Shown here: positions 11,757 to 21,777 of the stretch, one piece after another
How the letters are laid out: every line of letters starts with the position of its first letter
Numbering within the stretch: the stretch's first letter is position 1
Origin: Anaeromyces robustus
Taxonomy: Eukaryota; Neocallimastigomycota; Neocallimastigomycetes; Neocallimastigales; Neocallimastigaceae
Direction of reading: 5' to 3'
Length of the DNA stretch: 64,000 nucleotides
Assembly (NCBI GenBank): GCA_002104895.1
Contig: MCFG01000261.1
Span: 34,492 to 98,491, forward strand
Translations under genes and position numbers: made by a program
Notes under the pieces: model-generated
What the model saw: the letters and a program-made list of their open reading frames with translations, nothing else
Databases searched by the model: none
Told to the model about the DNA's origin: nothing

Positions 11757-14312
11757 TTAGTTCTTCTTCTTAACAATACATTTTCTAACTTTCTTGGTTG
11801 GTTCTTCAGCGTTACCAGCAGCAGCTTCTTCTTTTTCACTGTCTTCAGCTGGTTCTTCAGCTGGGTTTTCAGCGTTTTCAGCAGCTGGTTCTTCAGCTGG
11901 TTTTTCAGCTGGTTTTTCAATGTTTTCAGCAGCATCTTCTTCCTTAGCACTGTTTTCACCAAGATCTTCAGTTTTTTCTTGTTCTTTCTTTTCACCCTTT
12001 TCTTCTTCTTTCTTTTCTTCTTCATCATCATCTTCCTTAACACTATCTTCAGCTTCTTTAAGTTCATCATCATCATCACCACTGTCATCACCAATTTCAG
12101 TAGCTTCACCTTCAAGATCAGTTGGTTCATCATCAGAACCATTATTGTCATCATCAGCAGCTTCACCAACAGCAGCGGAAACAGTCTTCTTAAGTGGTAA
12201 GTCCTTAGCACTTGAACCAGCGTAAACTACGTATTCACCTTCTTCTGGTTTAACGTAATCTTCAGCTTCAACATCATAGTAAGAAAGAGCATGGTTGTCA
12301 ACAACAATTTCAACTTCCTTACCTTCTCCTGGTTGTAACATAACCTTATCGAATCCCTTGAATAAACGAATTGGATAATCCTTAACAGATTCTGGGAATG
12401 AAAGGAAAATCATTGGAACAGCAGCACCAGCAACATCACCAGTGTTAGTAACAGTTAAAGTAACATGTAAACCATCTTCTTCCATAACAGTTTCTAAATC
12501 AGAATATTCGAAAGTAGTGTAAGATAAACCATGACCGAATGGGAAGGTTGGTTCAATGTTTTGTTTGTCGAACCAACGGTAACCAACGAAAAGACCTTCA
12601 TCATAATCATATTGAGTCTTTTCTTCACCACCACCTGGAAGAGTTTCATCGTATTTAACATCAGTTGGATAATCTTCACGTGGAGCCCAAGTGTATGGTA
12701 AGTGACCAGATGGGTTAACATCACCGAATAAAACATCAGCAATAGCATTACCAGTTTCTTGACCTGGCATACCAGCCATAATAATACCTTTAACATCATC
12801 TAAGAATGGAAGGTTAACTGGACCTGGAGCGTGAATAACAACAATAGTGTTTTTATTAGCAGCAGCAACAGCTTCAACTAATTCATTACCATTGTGCCAT
12901 AAATCTAAGCTTTGACGATCACCCTTGTTACCTTCAACAACAATATATTCTTCACCAGAATCAGCTTGAACGAAAACAATAGCTAAATCGGCATCCTTAG
13001 CAGCCTTAGCTCCAGCCTTAGCATCATCAGTACCGGAACTAACAACTTCAATACCATCTTCTTTAGCTCTTTCAGTAATAGCAGCAAGTGGATCAATAAC
13101 ATACTTGAAATCAGTAGTACCAGATCCCCAACCTAATGGTAAAGTACCATCAGCACATTTCATATCATCACAAAGGTTTGGTGGCATAGCATCCTTACCA
13201 ATAATGGCAATCTTTTTAATACCTTCACCAATTGGAAGAACAGCTTCATTCTTTAATAAAACACTACTGTCAGCTGCAGCCTTTCTGTTAAGAGCCTTAT
13301 TTTCTTCAGTAAGAGTATCAACATATAAATCAACCTTTGGATAATCTTCCATTTGACCAGCCTTATATAAAGAACGAATAATACGTAAAACAGCATCATC
13401 TAATCTTTCTTGTGGGAAAATACCTTTGTCAATACATTCTTGAATATGTGGACCCCAGAAACTGTCATCAACGTAATCTGGACCCCAGTATTTACCACCT
13501 GGCATATTTATATCCATACCAGCAGCAAAACTCTTTTCAACATCGTAAATTGACCACCAATCAGACATAACTGGACCTTGGTAACCTAATTTACCCTTTA
13601 AGTAATCAGTTAAAAGTCTCTTGTTTTGAACTGAATAAGTACCATTAATAGCATTGTAGGATGACATAACAGCATGAACATCAGCATCTTTAACGGCACG
13701 ATAGAATGGTTCCATGTAAACTTCCCAAAGAGCTTGTTCTGGAATATTAGAGGATGAAGCACCACGGTTATTTTCTTGGTCATTACCAATGTAGTGCTTA
13801 ACGGTAGCAATAGTACCAGAATCTTGCATACCCTTAATAACTTGAACACCACATTCGGCAACTAAGAATGGATCTTCACCATAACTTTCCCAGATTCTAC
13901 CAGAAGCTGGAGCACGTAAAATACCAACAGCTGGACCTAAACCATAATTGATACCTCTGTCATGGAATTCCTTACCTTGAGCGGCACCAACTTTGTAAAG
14001 TAATTCTCTATCGAAAGTAGCAGCTGTATTAATAGATGCTTGCCATGAAGTAGCAGTACCTTTAGCAAATCTAACACCAGCTGGACCATCTTGCATACAA
14101 AGACCGGCAAAACCTTTTCTTTCAATTGGATCAATAGAACCAACACAAACACCAGTCATATTTTCTCTACCGGTAACAATAGCGATTTTTTCTTCATTGG
14201 TTAAATCAGAACACCATTCTTTAGCTTTAGCATCAGCTTCTTCCCAAGTCATAGCTAAAGACTTGGTAACGAAAAGAAGAGCAACAGTAGATAAAACAGA
14301 AGAGAATTTCAT
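11757..14312 (-). CDS. Secreted GH3 beta-glucosidase with acidic C-terminal tail
   Basis: This intronless 851-aa enzyme would hydrolyse cellobiose and short beta-glucosides to glucose outside the cell. Residues 1-20 form a signal peptide (MKFSSVLSTVALLFVTKSLA). The GH3 (alpha/beta)8 domain spans about 30-320, with KHYIGNDQE at 172-180 and the nucleophile Asp251 in VMSDWWSIY. The (alpha/beta)6 sandwich domain spans about 350-570, with the likely acid/base Glu454 in ADSGEEY (usually SGEGY in fungal enzymes) followed by GNKGDR. The PFGHGLSYTTFEYS segment (591-604) leads into a fibronectin-III-like domain to about 710. Residues 717-851 are a disordered tail, first Asp/Glu-rich, then EKPAEEPAAENAENPAEE-type repeats, ending in basic KKVRKCIVKKKN. 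No cysteine-rich fungal dockerin is present, unlike the Piromyces Cel3A described as cellulosomal. Codon use is strongly biased and much less AT-rich than the neighbours, suggesting high expression. Confidence 0.95.
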   Translation of the reverse strand: MKFSSVLSTVALLFVTKSLAMTWEEADAKAKEWCSDLTNEEKIAIVTGRENMTGVCVGSIDPIERKGFAGLCMQDGPAGVRFAKGTATSWQASINTAATFDRELLYKVGAAQGKEFHDRGINYGLGPAVGILRAPASGRIWESYGEDPFLVAECGVQVIKGMQDSGTIATVKHYIGNDQENNRGASSSNIPEQALWEVYMEPFYRAVKDADVHAVMSSYNAINGTYSVQNKRLLTDYLKGKLGYQGPVMSDWWSIYDVEKSFAAGMDINMPGGKYWGPDYVDDSFWGPHIQECIDKGIFPQERLDDAVLRIIRSLYKAGQMEDYPKVDLYVDTLTEENKALNRKAAADSSVLLKNEAVLPIGEGIKKIAIIGKDAMPPNLCDDMKCADGTLPLGWGSGTTDFKYVIDPLAAITERAKEDGIEVVSSGTDDAKAGAKAAKDADLAIVFVQADSGEEYIVVEGNKGDRQSLDLWHNGNELVEAVAAANKNTIVVIHAPGPVNLPFLDDVKGIIMAGMPGQETGNAIADVLFGDVNPSGHLPYTWAPREDYPTDVKYDETLPGGGEEKTQYDYDEGLFVGYRWFDKQNIEPTFPFGHGLSYTTFEYSDLETVMEEDGLHVTLTVTNTGDVAGAAVPMIFLSFPESVKDYPIRLFKGFDKVMLQPGEGKEVEIVVDNHALSYYDVEAEDYVKPEEGEYVVYAGSSAKDLPLKKTVSAAVGEAADDDNNGSDDEPTDLEGEATEIGDDSGDDDDELKEAEDSVKEDDDEEEKKEEEKGEKKEQEKTEDLGENSAKEEDAAENIEKPAEKPAEEPAAENAENPAEEPAEDSEKEEAAAGNAEEPTKKVRKCIVKKKN

Positions 14313-14934
14313 TTTTAATTTGTTTTTTTTTTAATAAAAAAAAAAGGAGTTATTAAATATTATATATATATAAATATATTTGAGTATTAAATTAATTAAT
14401 TGATTTTATTTTTTTATTGGTTTTTATTTTTATTTTTAGTTTTTTTGTTTTTTTGTTTTTTTTGTTTTTGTTTTTTTATTTTATTTTTTTTTTTATTTCT
14501 ATTATTTATTTATAAAAATATGTGATATTTGTAGCAATAGTTAAAAAATATTAATTTTAATCTATAAAATTTTTTTTATTTAATAGTCAATATTAAATTT
14601 TATTAAATAAATATTTTTTATTTATTTTTTTTTTTTTTATTGCTATTGTATGATTTACAAATTTAAGTGAAATTCTTTGTCTTTTATATTTTTTTTTTTT
14701 ATTTCCAATAGTTTATTTTATATAATATTTAATATATTAATTTATTCAACACAAGTTTATCCCTTTTTTAAAAAATAATAAAAAATTTAAATTATATAAT
14801 ATTAATTATTATATATACATAGTATAGTATAATAATTAATAAAATATATATATATAATTAATATTTAAATATATAATAAATAAACTTTATTTCATAAAAA
14901 ATCATATAAATTAATTTATTTGTTTGTTTATTTA

Positions 14935-15010
14935 TTTATGTTTTATTTATTTATTTATTTATTTATTAATTTATTTATTTATTAATTTATTTATTTATTA
15001 ATTTATTTGT
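14935..15010. repeat. (TTTA)n tract
   Basis: An imperfect TTTA tetranucleotide array with AATT interruptions. Confidence 0.85.
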
Positions 15011-15589
15011 CTATTTACTTATTGCATTTAATATAAAAAAAAAATATTTTGGTTTTTTACTATATGCGGAATTTTTTACCAAAAAATTAAGGTGATATTT
15101 TTAATTTAATAATAATACTTTATAATAGTAATAATAATAATAAAAGATTAGTATTGTTGAAAAATGGTAATTATGTCAAATCATATATATAAAATATCAA
15201 AAACTTTATTTATTAATAAAAATTTTATTTCTTATTAATAAATAAAAAAAATAAATTAAAATGAAGAAATTAAATATAAAAATAAAAATAAAAAAAAAAG
15301 GATCGTTATATTAAAAATCTTTTATTTTTCTTGTAACCACAAATGAATTTTACAGTTTATTTTATAATTTTCCTTCCTTAAAAAACACATATTTTATTAT
15401 TTCTTAAAATTTGGTTTTAAACCAAAATAAAATCAGTTCATTTATAATAAAAAAATAAAAAAATAAAATAAAATAAAAAATAAATTGATTAAATAAAATA
15501 TTATCATCGGGTTTTTAATACAAAAAAGGAGTCATTTCATTTTCTTTTTTAACTATTATCAAGTCATTTATTTATTAATTTATTAATAT

Positions 15590-15594
15590 AAATC

Positions 15595-15641
<47 letters not shown>

Positions 15642-15912
15642 CTTATTTACTTACTTATTTATTTACTTATTTATTAATATTATATATATTTATTTTATTT
15701 CATATATTTTATTTATTATATTTATTTTATTTCATATACTTATTTATTTATTTATATATTTATTTATTTATTTTATTTATTTATTTATTTATTTTATTTA
15801 TTTATATATTTTATTAATTAACTTATTTATTTATTATTTATTATATATATATATATATTTATTTATTATATTTATTTATTTATTTATTTATTTATTTATA
15901 TATTTATTACAT

Positions 15913-15999
<87 letters not shown>

Positions 16000-16000
16000 T
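15590..16000. repeat. Long (TTTA)n microsatellite
   Basis: About 400 bp of TTTA repeats with scattered CTTA, ATAT and TATT interruptions. The last 90 bp or so are pure. It ends exactly at the hairpin that starts at 16002. Confidence 0.9.
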
Positions 16001-16001
16001 G

Positions 16002-16046
16002 AATAATACTAATAAGAAACAACGCTGTTTTCTTATTAGTATTATT
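16002..16046. repeat. Perfect 18-bp inverted repeat (hairpin)
   Basis: The left arm 16002-16019 (AATAATACTAATAAGAAA) is the exact reverse complement of 16029-16046, separated by the 9-nt loop CAACGCTGT. It abuts the pure end of the TTTA array. Confidence 0.85.
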
Positions 16047-18304
16047 TTATATATAATGTTTTATCTTAATTAAAAAAGAAAAAAAGGATTAATTAATACA
16101 TAAACAATATAATATAATATACAGATATTTATATATTATATAAATATTCATAAGAGCATGAGATTTATTAAAAAACTAAATATATTATATATAAATATAT
16201 TACAATATATATTATGTATATTTATATCATGTGACTAGTTTAAATGTAAAGTATACATAAATACATGGAAACTTTATTTATTAATAAATAATTTTACAAA
16301 AAAAAAAAAAGCCCGATTAAATTAAAAAAAAATTCTTTTTAATATATTTTAAGGTTGTTAAGAAAATTTAAAATGACAATCAACTTAAAAATACTGTTTG
16401 GAACAATAATATTTAACTTAATATTCTCTATTTATTTTATTTTATTTTTTATAATATATTCTTGTATTTAATTAAAATTTTTATATTTAATTAAAGTTTT
16501 TTTTTTCGTTACATTGTGTTTAATTTCATTTTTTTATTAATTAAACTTTTTTATCTTTCCATTGTTGTTAAGCTTGCAATAATTTACTATGTTACAGATT
16601 AACTTCAATTGAAAAATAAATATTTCTTAATTAAGAAATAAATTAAAAAACACATAAAAAAAAAAAAACTCAAAATTTATTCTTATTTAATTTCTCTAAT
16701 CATAATATAATAAACAAAATAATAATATTAAAAATAAAAAGATAATATTAAAAAAAGAATAATTAAAATACCAATAAAAAAATTAAAAAGTTTAAATTAA
16801 TGATATTTGATTTAGTATTTAATAATTATCTTTTTTTTTTTATTAATTAAACTTATTCTTATTTCTTGTTTAATATGATACTTTATATTATAATGGGCTA
16901 CGAAATTTTAATTGTATAATAATATGGGTATAAAATTAAAGGAAAATTTAATAATAATGAGAAAATATAACAATTAAAACAATAAAAATGATGATAATAA
17001 TAATAAATAATTATTGTTCTATGTCCATTATTAAAATATTATTCTTAATGGAAAATTTTTAATCATAAAAAAAAATAAATTTGTTTATTTTATTTTTTAT
17101 TTATTTTTTCATTTATTAATCTCCTTTTTATATTTATTTAAATATTTTATGTATGAAAATATTAATAATAATGTGTAAATATTATTAATATTATATATAA
17201 TATATAATATTAATGAATAAATATATATCATTATTATTAACAATTCCGATTCATTGAACAAAATTAAATGATAATTTTTAATTAAATAAACATCCTTGTA
17301 TAATTAATTCAACAAAAATGTGGAATAAAAAAATAAATAAAACACTATTTTATTGATTTATTTATACATAATTCTCATCTTTATTATTCAATTATTATTT
17401 ATTACAGTAAAAAACGAATAAAAAACATTGAATATTATTAAAAACTAATTAAAATAATTATTTATATTATTACCATGTTATATTTAATATTTACATAAGT
17501 ATATAATATATATCATATGATAATGTCAAAATAAATACTCTTAATACATAAATAAAATAATAAGAATAATAATAAGAAAATCATTAATAGTAATTATTAA
17601 TATAAATAATTACATTTATATATAATTATTAAATAAAATTATTCTTCTGTCGTTAAAAAAATGTACATAACATAAAATTAAAAATTGATTATTACCGTTT
17701 TATTATTATTTGTTATTATTATATGTAGTTATATGTAATAACCAATTCATATAATAATTAGATAATAATTATTCTTTTAATTATTTAATTATTTAATAAT
17801 AATATTAAAAAAAGGACTAATTAATAAATTAATTTTAGATTTCTTATTTTAAAACTTCTTTTAATAAGAAATAGATAAAAAAAATATTTAAAATTAATAT
17901 TCAAAAAGTTAAAAAAAAATAATTTTAACTTTAGAAGGTAATTATTATAATTAATTATTTCTAAATATATATTCTTATTTGTGTTTCCATAATTAAAAGT
18001 GAATAAATAAATATAAATTAAAATAAAATTATTTTTACCATTATTTTATCATTTTTTATCATAATAATAATAACAAGTCTTAAGTATAATAGAAATAATA
18101 ATAATAAGAAATTCTAATAAAATGAAACATTCCTTATAAAATTAAATGGTAGATATACTTTAAATAGTAATTATTATTTATTATGATTTATACATGCAAT
18201 AAAACATAAAGTCATTATTATTTCAAAACAATTATTAATTATTATCATTTTTATTTGTTATTGAATTGTAATTAAATAATATATATACTTTTTTTTTCTT
18301 ACTA

Positions 18305-18305
<1 letters not shown>

Positions 18306-18380
<75 letters not shown>

Positions 18381-18402
18381 TATTATTATTATTATTATTT
18401 TT
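18306..18402. repeat. (ATT)n tract
   Basis: ATT repeats are interrupted by short T runs. Confidence 0.85.
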
Positions 18403-19179
18403 CTTTTGTTTATTTTTCTATAAATATATTTAATATATAATTAAATATATATTATATATATTATAATAAACTATAAATATTCTTAATATATAATATTAAT
18501 ATATTACAATATATTAATTTTCTTTTAATATATTGTTATATATATATTAATATATATAAACTTTTTATTGTAATACAAAGAATTTTAAAACTAAAAGAAA
18601 AAAAATTAAGGAAAAAAGGAAAAAATATAAATTAATTAATTAATTTATTTATTTATTAACATATTAATTAATATTTAACCAATATAAATGCTTTTTTTTT
18701 TTTTTTCTTTTTAATAAAATTCTTTTTAATATCTTAATAATGTCAAGTAATAAAATGATATAAAAAAAAGATAAAAAAAATAAATAAATAAATAAAAATA
18801 ATAATATATACTATATTTTTAATAATAATTAATAATTAATTTTATTCTTAATGCGTTATGTAAAAGTATTCAATAAATTTTGAATAATAACTTAAAAAAA
18901 AAAGAATAATCTTTTTTCTTTATTCTTCTTTAAAATTTATATAGTAATAATATTTATTATTATTATAAAAACTTTTTTTCTCCAAGTTTTTTTTTAATAT
19001 GGTTATTTTTGGTATCTGAAATAAAAATATTTAAATATTAATGTATTTACACTTACATATTATTTTAATATTCATATTTACAGAAAAATAATACCATTCA
19101 AATAATTTTTTTTTTCTTTCAAGTTTTATGTTAATAAAAAAAAAATTAATTATTATTCATTATTATTATTATTATTTAT

Positions 19180-19385
19180 TATTATTATTTATCAATATTG
19201 ATTATAATTATTACTATTATTATAATTATTACAATTATTATTTATTATTATTTAATAATATTTATTATAATTATTACTATTATTATAATTATTGTTATTA
19301 TTATTTATTATTATTTATCAATATTGATTATAATTATTACTATTATTACAATTATTGTTATTATTATTTATTATTCTATTATTGT
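19180..19385. repeat. Minisatellite of about 63-66 bp, three units
   Basis: Three consecutive units share the order TTATTATTTATCAATATTGA, then TTATAATTATTACTATTATT, then a TTATTATTTATTATT tail. The middle copy has AATAATATT in place of TCAATATTG. The long I/Y-rich plus-strand ORFs across it are artefacts of this repeat. Confidence 0.75.
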
Positions 19386-19589
19386 CAATATTATAATCTT
19401 ATTATTATTATAATATATTAATATTAATTATTATTATAAATTGTTATTGTAATTATATTTTCATAAATATATTTACTATTATTATTATTATTATAATTAA
19501 TTATTATTAATTATTAAATATAACTAAACATTTTTTATTAAATATAATTATTTTTATTTTATTACTTTTATCACTCATTATTATAATTA

Positions 19590-19700
19590 ATTATTATCCT
19601 TAATATTTTATTATCAATTATTAATATTAATTATTATCCTTAACATTTTATTATCAATTCTTAATATTAATTATAATCCTTAGAATTTTATTATAAATTA
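19590..19700. repeat. Minisatellite of about 46 bp, two to three units
   Basis: Units contain TTATCCTTAAYATTTTATTA followed by TCAATT(A/C)TTAATATTAA; the third unit is degenerate (AATCCTTAGAATTTTATTA). Confidence 0.7.
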
Positions 19701-19734
19701 TTTTTATCATTATAAATTATTTTTATCATTATTA

Positions 19735-19768
19735 ATTATTATTATTATTATTATTATTATCATTATTA

Positions 19769-19840
<72 letters not shown>
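19735..19840. repeat. (ATT)n microsatellite
   Basis: ATT repeats in two blocks split by a CATTATTAATT interruption. Confidence 0.9.
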
Positions 19841-19841
<1 letters not shown>

Positions 19842-19869
19842 GTATATTATTAATTTACCTTTTTATTTA

Positions 19870-20123
19870 TTTAAAAGATATTGTTTAAATTTATAAATTA
19901 TAATTATAACTAATAACTTTTGTCTAACAATCCTTTATGGAGAATATGGAGAATAATTATATAATTTTCCATTATTTTGTTTATTTATAAAATATATTTA
20001 TTTATTTATTGACATAAATATTGTTTAAATTATAAATTATAATTATTAACTAATAACTTTTGTTTAACAATTCTTTATGGAGAAATGGAGAATAATTATA
20101 CAATTTTTCATTATTTTATTGAT
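19870..20123. repeat. Direct tandem duplication of about 115 bp
   Basis: 19873-19985 and 20012-20123 align throughout. Both contain TAACTAATAACTTTTGTYTA followed by ACAATYCTTTATGGAGAA and a GGAGAATAATTATA segment. They differ by a few substitutions and small indels. They are not coding. Confidence 0.75.
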
Positions 20124-20451
20124 TGTGGTTTAAATTGTGGTTATAAATGATTTTAATTAAATTAATTATTACTTTTGTACTTGCAACAATTATTATTAAT
20201 AAAAAAAATTTTTTTTTTTTTCAAAAAAAATTATTAACATATTTGTATATATATTGAAATATTAAAAAATTCTATAAAAAAAAATTATCCATTAAATTGA
20301 TAAAAGATTTAAATTTTATGATTTGAAAGAAATAATGAATTTTTAATGATATGTCACATCACATCACATATGATATCCTTATAAGTTTTAGTATCATTCA
20401 GTAATAAAGATGTAATAATAAAAAAAAAAAAACACAACAAAATAATAGATT

Positions 20452-20495
<44 letters not shown>

Positions 20496-20681
20496 TAAAT
20501 TAATAAATTAATATTATTTTTTTTTTTTTCTATCTTGAATAATTTATTATAATATTATTATATATAATATTAATGAATGTATTCAATTTTTTTCCTGTAA
20601 TTCCTTTAATAAGTTTTTTTCACATACACAAAAATATATATAAAAGGAAAAAAAATTTTTTTTTAATATTGGTACAAGTAT

Positions 20682-20700
20682 TAAAAAAAAAAATACAAAA
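20682..20700 (-). terminator. Pol III T-run terminators for tRNA-Cys 1
   Basis: On the minus strand, just downstream of the tRNA 3' end, the sequence reads TTTGTTTTTTTG then a second, longer T run, the normal RNA polymerase III stop signal. Confidence 0.75.
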
Positions 20701-20707
20701 AAACAAA

Positions 20708-20778
20708 GGGGCGTTCCGGATTTGAACCGAAGACCTATTGATCTGCAGTCAATTGCTCTACCGCTGAGCTAACACCCC
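20708..20778 (-). tRNA. tRNA-Cys(GCA), copy 1
   Basis: The minus strand folds into a full cloverleaf: acceptor GGGGTGT/ACGCCCC (one G-T pair), D arm GCTC..GAGC, anticodon stem ATTGA/TCAAT enclosing loop CTGCAGA (anticodon GCA), and T arm with the GGTTCAAATCC B box. No intron is present. The mature 5' end at 20778 lies 14 nt from the left LTR of the Ty3-like element, with the two in divergent orientation. Confidence 0.97.
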
Positions 20779-20788
20779 ACTCTCTGTG

Positions 20789-20792
20789 GCTT
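20789..20792. repeat. Target-site duplication GCTT (left)
   Basis: GCTT immediately before the 5' LTR at 20793 matches GCTT at 29426-29429 immediately after the 3' LTR. In the uninterrupted locus this lies 11-14 nt upstream of the mature tRNA-Cys, where RNA polymerase III transcription would begin. Confidence 0.8.
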
Positions 20793-21396
20793 TGGTACAG
20801 GATTCAAATAAAAAGAGAAATTTTATGGATTTAAAATAAAAAAAATAACACAAATATTTTTATAAATAGTTAATTATTAGGAATAATAAATAATAAATAA
20901 TAATAGTGTAATAAATTACATTAAATGTAATATGTAAATTAAACAAAAATTTAATTATTTATAACCAATAAGATTAAAATAATAATAAGTAAAAACAATT
21001 ATATAAGAAATATATAAAATTAAGTAGAAAGGGGGGTTCTTTTATTATTAATAATTAGTTTTATAGGAATTAGTTAGGAAAACTAAAATAAAACTTATAG
21101 GATTTAATAATATTTAGGAAATTGGTTATAAATTTTTTTATAATAGTTAGATATATTAAAGGATTATATCTAATTAATATTAATAATTTTATATACGATA
21201 TTTAAATAATAATACGACTTTTATAATAAATAAATAAATAAATAAAATACGACTATAAAATAAATAATCTTTATACATTTAATATTTAATATTCGAGTGT
21301 AAATTCTATTTATCTTCTTAATAGAATATATTATTTTATTAATAAATAATCTTGCTAACTCACACAAAATTGATACTTTATAAAAAATACGTATCA
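20793..21396 (+). repeat. 5' LTR, 604 bp
   Basis: It starts TGGTACAGG and ends GTATCA, an imperfect terminal inverted repeat with TG..CA ends. It corresponds base for base, at a constant 8,029-bp offset, to 28822-29425 as far as I can read. A TATA-like TTTATAAAAAA lies at about 21377-21387. Confidence 0.97.
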
Positions 21397-21401
21397 AAAT
21401 T

Positions 21402-21418
21402 TGGCGCCCAACGTGGGG
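21402..21418 (+). other. Primer-binding site for tRNA-Lys(CUU)
   Basis: TGGCGCCCAACGTGGGG begins 5 nt after the LTR. It is complementary to the 3' end of eukaryotic tRNA-Lys(CUU) including CCA (CCCCACGUUGGGCGCCA), 17 of 17 positions by my recollection of that tRNA. The tRNA-Lys(UUU) primer used by lentiviruses would instead give TGGCGCCCGAACAG. Confidence 0.85.
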
Positions 21419-21635
21419 GGGAAAAGCAAGACTTGATAGAATAGTATGAAGATATTAAGAAAATAATAATTACAAGATTGATTTTATTATAATAACATAT
21501 TAATTTTTTTGTTTTCTTTTAAAATATTTTATTATTATTTCTTTTTTTTTTACAATTTATAAATATCAAATATTTCTTTTATTATATAAAACTATAAAAT
21601 ATTTTTTTATTTTGATTATTACATTATATTTGTTT

Positions 21636-21745
<110 letters not shown>

Positions 21746-21777
21746 AAAAAAAATAAAATAAAATAAAAATCTACAAA

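Larger units (their letters stand above)
14313..20690. other. Long AT-rich intergenic region, no gene seen
   Basis: About 6.4 kb lies between the GH3 start and tRNA-Cys 1. It contains TTTA arrays, ATT arrays, two small minisatellites, a tandem duplication and a hairpin, each listed separately. Remaining stretches are A/T homopolymers and unique AT-rich DNA. The only ORFs are translated ATT repeats. The first few hundred bases right of 14312 are T-rich on the plus strand and should hold the GH3 promoter. Confidence 0.6.

Noticed and set aside
11589-12225. Plus-strand Ser/Phe-rich frames across the end of the beta-glucosidase gene
   Set aside because: Antisense shadows of the acidic GAA/GAT-rich tail; composition mirrors the repeats.
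19128-19421. Tyr/Ile-rich 97-aa ORF
   Set aside because: Translation of the 63-66-bp minisatellite; repeat in all frames.
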